Shown: one piece after another, positions 1 to 10,963 of the stretch
Position numbering within the stretch: position 1 is the stretch's first letter
How the letters are laid out: each line of letters opens with the position of its first letter
Assembly (NCBI RefSeq): GCF_947172395.1
Contig: NC_069108.1
Span: 4,565,501-4,629,500 of the forward strand
Direction: 5' to 3'
DNA length: 64,000 bases
Origin: Bicyclus anynana
Taxonomy: Eukaryota; Arthropoda; Insecta; Lepidoptera; Nymphalidae
Made by a program: the position numbers and the translations under genes
Notes under the pieces: generated by a model
Databases searched by the model: none
What the model was told of the DNA's origin: nothing
The model's input: only the letters and a program-made list of their open reading frames with translations

Positions 1-205
1 TCTTTTTAAACTTTTCCTTCGAGGCATTGCTGCCTGTAACTCCATGAAACAACAGTATTTCATGCAATGGGTTTAAAATGAGCCACAGTTGTGCCTTGGT
101 TTCTTCAGCCATATTATGGTTATTGCCTGTGGCAAAAATCTTAAAAATATCTGCGACCCTGTTGTTATGCAGGTTCCTGCGTAAATGTTTGTGGCATATT
201 ATTAT
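1..205 (-). CDS. Unrecognised partial open frame at window edge
   Basis: Read on the minus strand, a frame stays open for about 65 codons up to the window edge. It includes the stretch AEETKAQLWLILNPLHEILL. I do not recognise the family. No ATG context or splice site settles a start, and the frame could be a chance opening or an exon of another transposon. It lies downstream, in reading direction, of the P-like transposase C-terminus at 659-943, so it may belong to the same degraded element. Confidence 0.2.
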   Translation of the reverse strand, partial: MIICHKHLRRNLHNNRVADIFKIFATGNNHNMAEETKAQLWLILNPLHEILLFHGVTGSNASKEKFKK

Positions 206-658
206 TATTATCCCATTAGGTACCAATGTTCCCATTTGGGACGTCTCACATTTTATCGAATAATACAAAGTTACCGGCAATAAAATACGGATTCTTCGCG
301 TCACTAGTTTCCTTACTTTGTGGTGCTGAATAAGCCAATCATTTACTTGACATGGTTGTCATTTGTGTTTATTTAGCTAAATGGGAACATTGGACTTATA
401 GACTGAAAATGGACTGATGACCTTTGAAATGAGGTTTAAATAGTATAAATATAATAGTATTTTGTTATTCTTCACTTGTAATTCACATCAAATAAAACAT
501 TAAAGTGAAGCTTGGACATATATTAGGGATTCAAATCATATGCTATTCGATCCAGCTTTCACAACAAATTTTCAGTTTTTGGTGGATGTATTTTAATAAA
601 ATTGTTTAGTAAATATGCATGTAACTAGACAGTCTGGTGCAAATTTTGATAATGTCCT
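206..658. other. No gene recognised
   Basis: AT-rich sequence with short chance frames only. I see no repeat structure or coding similarity here. Confidence 0.4.
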
Positions 659-943
659 TTATATTTTGCACATTTTCTCGTCTTTATTGTCAGCACAAGT
701 TTCTTTCTCAACGAAATTTTCCATTGATTTAAATAAAACATTATTGTCGTCCTCACAATTGTCGTTTACAGAATGGGGGGTTCCAAAGCTGTTAATGATA
801 AAAGTTTTATATGAATTTATAAACTGATCGCATGTAGGATTTGTGTTTCTGACACCGTTACTACGAATTTTGCAAAAAATTTCAAGCGGATCTTGATTCA
901 AGTTTCGTGGGAGGAGGCTTGTCATGCCATAATTATTTCGCAA
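659..943 (-). pseudogene. P-element/THAP9-like transposase, C-terminal fragment
   Basis: A 94-codon minus-strand frame contains LNQDPLEIFCKIRSNGVRN followed by NPTCDQFINSYKTF. The 'LNQDPLEN-F-x-IR-x-x-G-x-N-x-NPT-x-x-QF' pattern is characteristic of the C-terminal region of P-superfamily (THAP9-like) transposases, which cut and paste DNA in the nucleus. Only this end is present here. The core and THAP domain of a P-like transposase lie on the same strand at 6521-7447, so the two may be ends of one element split by later insertions (LINE debris at 2650-3060 and 4586-5219). Assignment rests on motif memory. Confidence 0.6.
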
Positions 944-1411
944 AAAGAACTACATTATCTATACACGCGAATTTTGTGTATAAAATTATTAATAGAGGGA
1001 ACTTTTTCGTATACTGTGGTACTATTTTTATTTTTCGTTTCAAAGTCAATTGACCTCATAATAATACCTGCTCCCATAATTTAAAAATATCTATACAGTT
1101 ATACAGGGTGGGTTAGAATTGAATTTTGGGCAAAACTATTAAGGTATTTTTATTCGTGGTTTCACTGGTATACTAGGTTGCATACTAGGGCTTCTCGCAT
1201 TATTTGACAATGAAGGTACTTGCTCATAAATTTTATATTGCATAGCTAAAAGGAATTCGTGTGCAATAATTTATTGAAAGTTTGTTTCGTAATCAACGTG
1301 TTCCGGCGTAAGAATAATCCCCATCTTCTTAATTTATTTTTCGATTAAAAATAAAATAATGACTGGTATGGGAAATATTAGCTTACTGACCAGTCCACCG
1401 TTGGACGCGGA
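944..1411. other. No gene recognised
   Basis: AT-rich. An 'acagggtg' string near 1105, often seen at insect DNA-transposon ends, is present but I could not find a partner end. Confidence 0.35.
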
Positions 1412-2132
1412 TTAAACCGTTGAGCTAAGCTGGTTACTAAGTATTATTAATATATATATTTTAATAACCGGTGATGTAGTGCCGCAGTCATTGTATGTGG
1501 ATGCAGCGACACGTCGATCCGGAGTATGCACAGTCTTGGATGACATGGAGATGTTTTTCGTGTTCCGCGACGATGAAGACTCCTGGGTTGTATTCTCCTC
1601 CATTTCGTCCATCTGAGCTTGCTTTGCTTCGAACTCCACTAAAACTGTACTGTAATGGTCGAATAATATTGTTTCTAAATCTTGTACCCAATTCATCGCT
1701 TGGAGCTTCCCAGACGTCATGGATAATCCTTCGTTTAAACACCACTCCTCGAAAATATTGTAAGAACAAGTCTATTAAACTGTTTTGTGGAGTTTTCATG
1801 TACACGAAAAACTCCTTCATTATTTTCTGAAGAGTCTTACCCACTCCGTATAGATGCATGTTCTTCGTCTTCAATGTGTATTCGCTTATTTTCTTTAGGA
1901 ATGGTTTCATCACTCTCAGTGTACTTTCGCTTTGCCAGAAATTTTCTAACCATTTTATCAAAGGACTGCTCCGAATAACTTTCTTCTGAGTTGTAGTCAG
2001 AGTTTTAGCTTTCATAATCTTCCTTTTCTTGTTTGCAGGTTTCACTTTCAGAACATACTGTGAATATTCAGGTCCTGTAAATTCTCCGTTGTTTCCTGCT
2101 GATTTTCGTTGAAGACCACAATCTTCACACAA
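1412..2132 (-). CDS. Unrecognised 214-codon frame with overlapping second frame
   Basis: A minus-strand frame (2132 to 1488) begins with a Cys pair (CEDC), runs through a basic lysine-rich stretch, then IKWLENFWQSESTLRVMKPF and LYGVGKT. A second minus frame (1720 to 1412) carries an acidic, Ser-rich, probably helical stretch (QAQMDEMEENTTQE). The second frame looks compositionally more protein-like over the shared part, so a frameshift near 1720 is plausible and the true product could run from one frame into the other. I do not recognise the family. It is surrounded by transposon debris. Confidence 0.3.
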
Positions 2133-2649
2133 TCGTCGTCTTCGTTGTATGAATTCTGTGATTCGACGCTGTTATCCATCTTTACTCTTTAACACAAGAA
2201 ACTCACGTAAATAATAATCTATTTTGAATATTACTCACTCCGATGTTCGGATGCGAATGGCAACAGAGCCCGGTAAACGTTATTTTATTACTAGCTGGAT
2301 TTTCAATCCATATATACCTCACCACCGCTACAACAACAATTAGTCATTAAGACAATCATGAACATTACGAGTAGATGTGATTTTCTTTATTCCCTTTGTT
2401 TTCGAAGTTGATGGAGCTTGCGTGGAAAAGTCGTTGTCATCAGAAGGTTTTGATTCGGGTATTATCATGTGTATGGGTGGGAATGTCGCTTGTGAAGAGC
2501 GAGGTATAGAAGCGGGGAGAGCATGGAGCCCTGAGGGACTCCGGGGCGAATCCGTCTGGGGGATGAGAGAGTGCAGTCTATACGGTACCTAAAGGTGCGG
2601 CTGGATAGAAAACTGTAGTAAGCGGATCATTTTATTTGGCACGCCGAAC
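2133..2649. other. No gene recognised
   Basis: Moderately GC-rich toward its right end (2500-2600). The short plus frame 2377-2592 is probably the shadow of LINE debris read on the minus strand. Nothing else is supported. Confidence 0.35.
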
Positions 2650-2853
2650 CGGTTCAGTTTATTTATTAAGCCTTCGTGCCAAACTCGGTCAGACGCTAAA
2701 CGCTACGCTAAAAAACAGAGCCCCGGTGGCGATGGGATTGTAAAATTTATTAAAACCGGGTAGAATGTGTTCCGTGAGGCGGTGCACTTGGTGAACACTA
2801 TGTCTACACCGAAATCCAAACTGTTGTTTAATGAGAAGTTGCTTCTCATCGCA
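2650..2853 (-). pseudogene. Jockey-type LINE reverse transcriptase fragment
   Basis: Translated on the minus strand this stretch reads QFGFRCRHSVHQVHRLTEHI and then TGALFFSVAFSV before a stop. Jockey-clade ORF2 has the equivalent 'QFGFR-x-x-HS...QV-x-RL...I...FN...TGALFFDVAKAFDRVWH' in the finger/palm of its reverse transcriptase. The catalytic Asp expected in 'FFDVAKAFD' is replaced and stops follow, so it is a dead fragment. The ORF1 fragment of the same type of element lies just upstream at 2925-3060, implying an internal deletion that removed most of ORF2. Confidence 0.6.
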
Positions 2854-2924
2854 AATGACTTATTATCTCATACACCTTGGGTGTTATTACCTTTTGTGCG
2901 GGAGCGGTAAATGCGATTTACCTC

Positions 2925-3060
2925 CTGCTTAATGAGGTCGGCTTTGATGAGCTCAGTATCGAGCTCATTGGGGAGGCCGCGGACTACCACGCGGAGGATT
3001 CGCTCGTCACTCAGAGCGTAAGTGTGGTAGCCTATTGAGTCGGTTCATCTGGAGCAGCAT
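2925..3060 (-). pseudogene. LINE ORF1 fragment, second copy of the 11355-11470 region
   Basis: About 115 bp match 11355-11470 closely, in the same orientation. Both read on the minus strand through an ORF1 stretch resembling ALSDERVLRVVVRGLPKEL in the better copy. That pattern is typical of the PRE_C2HC region in Jockey-clade gag-like ORF1 proteins, which bind LINE RNA. This copy is only a fragment. Confidence 0.6.
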
Positions 3061-3325
3061 CTAATACACCATCAAGTTTCAACATTGTTTCTTCTTCTTT
3101 TTTCACGTGCTCAATGCAATTAAACTAAGGCATCGTACCAATTGGACTTATTCCTTTTTTTTATTTTGCCTATTGAGTTTGACCTTAATAGGGCTGTAAA
3201 CTTGGAGTCGGTCCATCTGAAGCAGCATCTAGGACACCATCAAGTTTCAACATTGTTTTTTTTCACGTGCTCAATGCAATTAAACTGAGGCATCGTACCA
3301 ATTGGACTTGTTCCTTTTTTTTTTT
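3044..3325. repeat. Two tandem copies of a ~155-bp segment
   Basis: Both copies share 'caccatcaagtttcaacatt', 'cacgtgctcaatgcaatta' and 'gcatcgtaccaattggactt', each ending in a T-run. They begin at about 3044 and 3200. The second copy repeats the 'cctattgagt' join to LINE ORF1 sequence, so the duplication happened after the LINE piece was in place. T-runs at the right ends suggest minus-strand poly(A) tails. Confidence 0.75.
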
Positions 3326-4585
3326 ATTAAAATTTTCATTTCATTTATTTTGAACGTTTTACTATTTCTCCCGACATACGATTTTAATTGTGCCCATTTT
3401 AATTCAATTGGAATGAAGGGAATGGAATTAAGTCGCTATGGTAGGTAGGCGTAACCCAATTACATTTGCGCTTTTATATCTGTGTCGTCATAGTTGATAT
3501 TTTTATCTACCTTCTCCCAACTCATGTTGGGCACTCGATCTATAAGTCGGGAGTGGTGCACTGACGATAACAGACCCAGGTTCCATTATATTTAATATTT
3601 TTCTAAACCTATTGAAGAAAATATAACATCTCTTTAAAAGCCCAGTAAACAAAGGCATGGACTGATTATATTGCTTTTAATGCCTACTATTTTTCGAACT
3701 TGTGGGCATCCATTTCGCCAAGGTTATCGCCGTCACCTTTTTTAGCCTCAAAACTCCTTCACTACTACCGATATGAGTAATTATTAATCTCTTTCCTTTT
3801 TGTGGATTTTTGGAGCCTGTCGATAAACCAGTTTAAAAGGCCTGGTGACTACTTTTTATGTCTGTGTCATACCAGACACAGACATACATAATTTGATGTG
3901 CCCTGGAAATAAATTATATACACAATGTATTCAATGAAAAAGAAAAACGATAAGTAGTTACAGTGTCGACAACAAAGATAAAGAAACAATACAAAACAAA
4001 AGTATCGACACAGCTACTTTTACTAATTTCGGCAACTTAAAAATTAGATACTAAAACAAAAGAGTATCTTTGTATTGTATCAAAATGAAATAACCAAAGT
4101 CAAAAGTTTGTCCATAAAGAGAGTGAGTTATATTTCATTACAAAATATTTCTAATAAAATATAAAAAATGTAAATAATTTGTCAGTGACGACAGATAAAG
4201 AAGGAACAGAATCAAGCTAAAATCTCAACTCAAATCGAAAATTAAGAGATTGCCCAAGACTGACAAGTTTTACATAGATAAGCAAAAAATCATAGACTCA
4301 ATATCACCTAATTTATCATATCACCTAATTAACTTGAAAAACCTGTAAAAATTATTCTACACTGTTTGCTGAATAAATCTGAAGAATGGAATTAAAGACA
4401 AGATTGTGCATGGGTGCGCTCAGTGGTGTAGCTAAATTCGGATCACGTTTGCGGTGATTTTGTAGGGACGTAACATATCCATAGTATAAAATTATCATTG
4501 GACCACATCACCAATAGCAGAAATTGTAATAATAAAAAAATAGCATACCTTACCATATAGGGAGCATAGGTGGGACACCTGGTCC
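3326..4585. other. No gene recognised; AT-rich with one hairpin
   Basis: No frame of note on either strand. The only structure I can support is the hairpin at 3857-3886. Confidence 0.4.
3857..3886. repeat. Perfect 12-bp hairpin
   Basis: Arms 'tatgtctgtgtc' (3857-3868) and 'gacacagacata' (3875-3886) are perfect inverted repeats around a 6-base loop. Function unknown; it could be a transposon end or excision trace. Confidence 0.7.
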
Positions 4586-5219
4586 TCAGAGTCCGAGACA
4601 CGCTGCGCAGGGCTTGAAGGTCAGTCTTGAGGTGTTCGTTTTCTGTTTGAAGTTGACTATATGATGTTCAATCGTTGTATCATGTATCAATTCGTTTCTC
4701 AGCTCAGTGAAAAAAGTCATTTTTAGCTCCTTGATTACTTCGTGTTTGGTGCATTTAAATTTAGATTTAGAGTTAGGTTTCCGACGCTTCGAGGAGAAGC
4801 GTCGGAATAGAATCGTATTTACATTAGATGCGCTAGTAGTGTGACAGCCAGAAATAGCAATATCATCGGAATCGGGTTCGCCAAGCGAACGCGGCGACTT
4901 GCTCGGTTTTTCTGATCGTACTGGAGTGTTGCCATTATCTCTACCCTTTCGTGAAGCCCCCGCAGTTTGGGCATCTCCTATCAGTCCTAGCTGCTGTCGA
5001 GTCCCCGGTGAATCCAACGCAATCGGAATGGTACATATAATTACACGAAGTACATTTAATTCTCTTTACAGTGACACTGATGTGTTCTCTGCACGCTCCG
5101 CATGTACCAACCATTGTTGATAATAATATTATATTCAAATTAAAAATTGAAAAATATTTTCTTGTCCGAGGCAGGGTTTGCACGGCGAGTCGAGTGTTAT
5201 CACCAACACGCCCGTGCAA
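4586..5219 (-). pseudogene. LINE ORF1 fragment with PHD-type zinc finger, frameshifted
   Basis: The minus-strand frame from 5219 reads CGACREHISVTVKRIKC, then CNYMYHSDC and CPNCGG. That is a C4HC3 PHD-like finger of the sort found at the N-terminus of ORF1 proteins in several CR1-group LINEs. The frame stops at 4941, but an overlapping frame (5017 to 4586) continues with a basic, Ser-rich segment (RKGRDNGNTPVRSEKPSKS) and a helical stretch (HEVIKELKMTFFTELRNELI), as expected downstream. A single frameshift around 4960-5000 therefore explains the two frames. No ORF2 is seen nearby. Confidence 0.55.
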
Positions 5220-5429
5220 CGGTTGTATGCAGCGGTGAATATGATCTCCAAGAGCAGTATTTTGCTTAACGAAGCGATGCCGGTGTTAATTATTTTAATA
5301 CCCGCGTTTAGGAATTTGCATCACAGTTATTGCAAAATATGACAACTAAACCGTACTTCAAGAATTAACACTTTTAGTTGTAGAAAATAGGTGTTTAATT
5401 GTTTATCACAGGGTGTGCTGTGTTAAGTC

Positions 5430-6345
5430 TACAATATGTTTCCAAAATAACTTGACAGGGGATACTTGGATACAAAAAGTTTTAGTTTAGTTAAATATTG
5501 ATATTTTTCTATTATTCTATATTGATATTAAGTTCTTAAAGATTTTTTTTAAATTTAAAGTTTTAATTCCATCACGGACAAAATAAAAAGTTGAAGGTAG
5601 TTTCCAAGAAGAAAATATCCCACGCAGCATAAAAACTAAAACTTTATCAGCAACATTATTTTTGTTCTGACACCACCTCCTACATCCTCAAACCTTCATA
5701 ACACCTGTATGAAAGTTGTAAAAAAAACGATTTTTTATTAATGGCCATTTCATCGAACAACAACACACATTTTAACCCCATGGTGTTAGTTTTCTTAGCA
5801 GCATCTGCTAAATGTTGAATAATAAAATCATTAACACTTAAAAAGAGCTTATAGTACTTGTGCCTGGTAATCTTGAAAAAATCATTAAATAGCGGTTACA
5901 TTTAAAACTAATTTTAAAATGTTCATCGTTCGTATATTTAGCACATCTTAATTTGACACCAGTTAAACTTAATTGTGAGTCTACAATATTTTTCCAAAAT
6001 AACTTGACAGGGGATACTTTGATACAAAAAGCTTTAGTTTAGTTAAATATTGATATTTTTCCTATAATTTGTTTAGTTGTTTTTATTATTTCATTGTTTC
6101 TTGAATAAAATGATTAGCTTGATGTAATTTTTTCTTACGAGGAGTTTCAAACTTATTTACGGGATACAAATATCTTTATCTGGCAAGTAGATGGTAGAAA
6201 ATTTTCTACAGTACTGATGTATTGTGGAAAATGTAGTTTTCTACAGGACTTGTGTCTATTACGTGACATGGGATCAGCTTGAGTCACAGTTGTAGTCTGG
6301 AAAGTAGACTCCACATCAGTTTGTAAATTGGAATTTTCGATAACA
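5430..6345 (-). pseudogene. Degenerate extra copies of P-like transposase core
   Basis: 5737-6345 is a diverged direct copy of 6560-7090. It shares 'agcatctgctaaatgttga', 'agcttatagtacttgtgcc' and 'cttacgaggagtttcaaac' in the same order. A third, shorter copy of the middle of this segment lies at about 5430-5520. All read on the minus strand and none keeps a long frame. They look like local duplications of the P-element-like core gene. Confidence 0.6.
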
Positions 6346-6520
6346 CTGTCTTGAGAAAGTATTGAAAATTGTACTTTGCTTACTACTGTTACACTAATAA
6401 AATATTATTTAACCAGCCAATTAAGAAATATGTCGAAAAGGAACCATTTTCAGGCATTTGTTTCGACTCCTCTGCACCACATACCACTCATCTCGCGTCG
6501 TGCTAACACAACTCCTTGGC

Positions 6521-7081
6521 TTATAGAATTCTTTGTCTTGCACTTTCGTGCCCCCATTGTAACCCCATGGTGTCAGTTTTCTTAGCAGCATCTGCTAAAT
6601 GTTGAAAAATAAAATCATTAATACCTGGTCTTACAGGAACATTTCTTAATAAAGAGCTTATAGTACTTGTGCCTGGTAATCTTAAGAATTTCTTTAAATG
6701 GCGATAACATTTTGGACTAATTTTAGATAAGGAAAGTGCAAAATTTTTTTCATCATTGGTATATCTAGCACCTCTTAATTTAACACCAGATAATCTTAAT
6801 TGTGAGTCTACTAATAGCTTTCCAAAATGACTTAACAGTGGATACTTTGATATAAAAAGTTTTAATTTAGTTAATGATTGATATTTAGCCTTTAATCTGT
6901 TAAGTTGTTGAGTTTTATTCTTTAGTTGTTTCTTTAATGATTTGTTAGCTTGGCGTAAATTTTTCTTACGAGGAGTTTCAAACTTTTCTTCCGGAACTCT
7001 ATGAACAAAATCTAGCTTTCTACAGGACTTAAGTCTGTTATATGACCTAACGTGCACTGGTATGTAAAGTAGACTCGACAT
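6521..7081 (-). pseudogene. P-element/THAP9-like transposase, coiled-coil and core fragment
   Basis: A 186-codon minus-strand frame. It has a Lys/Asn/Gln-rich coiled-coil segment (KKQLKNKTQQLNRLKAKYQ, residues ~50-75), then KLRGARYTNDEKNFALSLSK and LRLPGTSTISSLLRNVPVRP followed by GINDFIFQHL. In P-superfamily transposases a THAP DNA-binding domain is followed by a leucine-zipper-like coil and this helix-turn-helix/'PGIN' region before the RNase H core. The THAP part lies just upstream at 7199-7447 in another frame. The catalytic core expected after 'PGIN' is absent here, so the gene is truncated. Confidence 0.65.
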
Positions 7082-7198
7082 CAGTTAGTAAATTGGAATT
7101 TTCAATAACATTTTCCAGGTGACAATATGGAAAACTGTTCTATTGAATGGATTTGAAGATGTCTGTCTGTATATGAAGTAGATGGAATATGAAAGGGG

Positions 7199-7447
7199 TT
7201 AATTAGGACTAGATAGTGCTATTTCTAAATTTAAAGTAGGAATAGCATCCTTTGTCAATCTATGATTAATTACATACCTGGGTAGAAAGTGGTTTTCACA
7301 AATTTTAACGTTTTCTAACTGCCTACGAATATATTTCCGTAATATTGGACAATTGATCAACCATGCCTCCCATCTAGTGTTATCAGTAAAAGGTACAGCA
7401 CGTAAATATGATCGTGTTTTACCCTTAGGAATAACACATTGCCTCAT
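7199..7447 (-). pseudogene. THAP-domain fragment of P-like transposase
   Basis: The 82-codon minus-strand frame has the THAP layout: N-terminal Cys (MRQCVIP), central Trp (RWEAWLINC), CENHF and the AVPTL-like motif (DAIPTLNLE). These supply the zinc ligands C...C-x-x-H and the conserved W and P. The second N-terminal Cys expected about four residues after the first is a Lys, so zinc binding is probably lost. It is separated from the core fragment at 6521-7081 by ~120 bp and a frame change. Confidence 0.65.
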
Positions 7448-7927
7448 TTTTAATTTAAAACAAAATTACTTTTATCAGTGACCAAGCACAAATCGCACTA
7501 TATCTCTTTATTAATCAAAATGTATTTTAAATAGTGAAAATAATTAATTAACAAGAAATATATATCCTTATTATTGGTAATTCCAGTGGCGCTCATGCGA
7601 ATTTCAATGATTTCAATTAATGAAAAGTGAATCTTTCGCAAATTCGTAGTAAAATTACAATGGCGGCGCAGGCAAAAAATTCAAAACAATCGTAAAAGAA
7701 TCGCACACATTTCTCTTTGATTCATAACAAAAAAAGCCATTTTTCTTTGTGTAAATTCGACCAATCACATCAGTTCTTCGATACTTGGAATTGTAACAGT
7801 GTGCACGTTTATTTATGTGTACAGATGAAAGAGATAGGTATGGCCACCACCAACTACAGCCCATAACAAGGAGAAGGATGGAGATATTTCTCTATTTTGT
7901 TAGTAAAGGATGGAGGATTCTCATTTT
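7448..7927. other. No gene recognised
   Basis: AT-rich flank of the P-like element. I looked for a P-type terminal inverted repeat here and could not place one. Confidence 0.35.
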
Positions 7928-8299
7928 TTATTCTACGGTTGGGAAGGGCTGTTTCATATTTAAATATTCTCTCACAGGGCGTGCGAAATGAGGTAGAGCA
8001 CCGTCATGTTGAAACCACAAACGACGTACGAGTTCGAGGCTTAGCTCGTCAAGATCCTCACTCAACTGCTCTCGTAAGAATTGTAAATAGTTTGCACCGT
8101 TCATGGTTTCGGTTAGAAAATAGGGTCCAATTATTTTGTCCCCTATTATTCCCGCCCAAACAGTAACCCTCCATCGGTGTTGAAAATGGCTCGGTTTAAT
8201 GGCATGCGCATTAACGACTGACCAGACGTGTTCATTGTGCGAGTTAAATACACCTGTTCTAGCAAATGGACACTCATCAGTGAACAGTATGCGATCCAA
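7928..8299 (-). pseudogene. Tc1/mariner-superfamily transposase, central fragment
   Basis: A 124-codon minus-strand frame carries TDECPFARTGVFNSHNEHVW, VTVWAGIIGDKIIGPYF and WFQHDGALPHFA. 'TDE' and 'QHDGA' are the first and second acidic catalytic sites of IS630/Tc1/mariner (DDE_3) transposases, and 'VWAGI' is the usual strand between them. The frame ends before the third acidic residue, and no N-terminal helix-turn-helix is seen upstream. The frame upstream of 8300 is lost at a segment shared with the triplicated units (8330-8395). It is a 5'- and 3'-truncated copy. Confidence 0.7.
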
Positions 8300-8329
8300 A
8301 AACTCACTATCTTCTGCGACCTTGTCGAG

Positions 8330-8395
8330 GACAGAAAAAGCTGAAACCGGTCACAGGTCTCCAGAGAAAAAAGAAAAAAATATCACTAGTCCGAA
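8330..8395. repeat. Short module shared with the 16-29 kb triplicated units
   Basis: 'gacagaaaaagctga' followed by 'agaaaaaagaaaaa' and 'atatcact' recurs with the same spacing at ~17097-17158, 24323-24382 and 27396-27455. Here it abuts the Tc1-like fragment. The shared piece may be the remains of one element's end. Confidence 0.5.
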
Positions 8396-9978
8396 TCGTT
8401 GTCCACGAAATGCAGGCATTTCTTTAGCAATAAGAAGCGATTGTAGGGCTTTTCAAATTCCCTTACTACTGGGATACCAATATCCGCGCTCCCTATTGTA
8501 AAACCGTGAAAAATGTCCTCGCACGCTCCTAATACCCCTTCGTCCGCCTCTTCGCCCACTCATTCTTCTTTCATACCTCTCATTTATTACATCTCGACAC
8601 ATGCCTGACATGAGCACCAGGAGCTAAGAAGTCCGTGCCATTTACTTCAACGCCTTCGTCGCCAACAACCACCAGCTCTAGCAAATAGTTTTAGTTCTTT
8701 TCATTACTAGTCAACGCCCTGCGATTGCACTTGCGTTGTTCCCGTTCCCTTGAGAACATGGGGATATAATACATAATTATACAACCTACAATACCACAAA
8801 GTTTATCTCTAAAATATCCGGACGCTCGCATGAAATTCAGTTTTCCCCAAGTTCCGCAATATTCATTTATTTTTCCGGGACAATAGTAGCCAATTAAAAC
8901 CCAAGTTTTTGAGTTATAACAAAATGGCGCCCTTAAAGCAACTATGATATGACAATTGACAGCAAACGTCAAATCGACTACTGCATTGAAAACGTCATCA
9001 ATTCGCCATTATTACCCATAAATAGTGTTGCATTTCTTGGGAGAGAATGAATGTTATTTCGAAAGAAATGAAGTAAATTTGTAGATTTGTATAATCAAAA
9101 ATAGTTAAATATTATCTTTTATTTTCGCCAGGGTACAATGACTGATCATGGACTCCATACAATTGTGGACCATCCATACAATTTTGGACCATGGACATAC
9201 TAAAAAGAAATAAACAATATTATAAATTATCAAATAGTAGTCTACATTCACAAACATCACTGAATAACTCTTATTTACGTCATTATTAATTTGCATTTAT
9301 TTGATAATGACTCCAAGCTAAGGTATCGGTTGAGTTACTAATAAAAAAACGTTTTGTATCCGAATGAGATAAGGATATTTTGTTGTTTTGTCGAGTAAAT
9401 ATATTGTGTTTAATAGATTTAAACCTATACATTTCGCATGTTTCTTGCTGTTGATTAAATACCTTTCTATAATTTTCCATTATTTTTGACAATAATTACA
9501 GCGTTTTTATTTTTTATATCTTAGGGAAATCTATAAAAGAAGCCTTTTAATGGACTAAAATTGTTAATATTTAAATCAATGTGTTTAATTTTTTTTCAAA
9601 CTCCAACAACCATCTCTTTTTTCGGAGTTACTTATTTTCATTGAAATATGCTCAAATATGTCAGAAAAATATTATTAAATTCGTTGCCTATGTTTACGAA
9701 ATTTGACGTTTAGATGTCAAAGTTATTTTCTAAATCATACGATGGTTGAATAAAATCTCCATTTAAAGTCAAATTCATTGTAATTGAATTATGAACTTTT
9801 GAAAGTTTATCGATTAACTCGGTTATTTTGCTGGTATTAAGAAAATATTCTGGAGTTTCAAACTCTTAGTCACTCAAAAGATTGGAATTGCTAGGATAAT
9901 TAGAAATTCTATAAGTTATCCGCTACACGAAAACATTCTCTATTAATCGAAAATTATCTAAGTTTTCCACTGAATTCT
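8396..9978. other. No gene recognised
   Basis: AT-rich with short, low-complexity frames. A minus reading near 8400-8460 (ALQSLLIAKEMPAFRGQRFG) is open for a few dozen codons but matches nothing I know. Confidence 0.35.
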
Positions 9979-10410
9979 TTAGAACTTTAGACATTTGCAA
10001 TTTACTTCGAATGTTCTGAGGTGATTGTAAAAGTATCTTCGACTTACATACATTTGACAGCTAGGACACTCGGTGCTATTGTTTGGATTTACATAATTTG
10101 AACACTCCTCACCATTTGAGCTTCGTGATTTAGAAGTAGACGTGGAAGGATTTAGATTACAGGTACGTTTACTCTGAGGTTGTATTGTGCCGTCAACTCT
10201 TCGTTTCACACTTCCTCCTCCAGTTTGATTTGAGCTAAAATAAAATATATAAATATTAGTTACTTCTTAATTAATATAAACACAACAACAAAACACTCTT
10301 CATACGATACATGTATGTAGAAGGTATATTTTACCATTTTTAACACATATCTGGCAATATGCTTTCATTGGCAAAACAACATCAATTTCATCGTCCGCAT
10401 TATTTGACAT
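9979..10410 (-). CDS. Candidate two-exon gene start, Cys-rich product, family unknown
   Basis: Exon 1 (10410-10335) opens with ATG and encodes SNNADDEIDVVLPMKAYCQI followed by CVKN, ending at a GTAA donor. A second block begins after a 'attttag' acceptor near 10235, encodes a Ser/Asn-rich stretch and CPSCQMY, and meets a strong 'gtaagt' donor at ~10052. If that donor is ignored the frame reads through to 9979 with YNHLRT. The C-x2-C pairs suggest zinc binding. The phase across the first intron does not match by one base, so the model is uncertain or the copy is broken. It resembles the N-terminus of a transposon protein, but I cannot name it. Confidence 0.3.
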
Positions 10411-10465
10411 AGTATTTTTCTATACATATTGCTCACTACAATATGTATACAGGGTGATTCGGTCT

Positions 10466-10815
10466 TTAGTGCGGATATTTTTTTTCGTGGTTCTGTATCA
10501 TTAATTGAATATAAATCTACAAACAGTTCGATACATTTTATGTAATTTTTTTTTTAATTTATGTCTCTAAAATAACAAAATAATGTACATATTATTACTA
10601 AACAAGATATATTCAGCTTAAAAGTGATCTGGTGACGTCCTTTAGGTATCAAACGAAAATAAAATAAACGCACAATAGGGTGACCCTAAAATTCTGTTCA
10701 AAAGTAAATAACTTTAGCTAACGATAATTTTGTTATTTTTGAGTTAAAAAAAAAAAGAAAAAATACGTGATCATTAAATTTTGTTTATGTACAAAATATA
10801 AAAATATCCGCACTA
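10466..10815. mobile_element. MITE-like element with 17-bp terminal inverted repeats
   Basis: 'ttagtgcggatattttt' at 10466-10482 is matched exactly in inverse at 10799-10815. The 350-bp interior is AT-rich and non-coding. An 'acagggtgattcggtc' string immediately outside the left end may be part of the element. I could not define a target duplication. Confidence 0.55.
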
Positions 10816-10963
10816 AAAAAAATTTCTTCCTGTAGAATGATTTGAATACTGGGTCTTCTATAACCCACTTTAGAAGTTTATTTGATATATACATATACAC
10901 AGTCGAATATTGTCTAGGCAAACATCCAGCGCCGCCCAGCAGTGAGTACGGGCCCATAGATGC

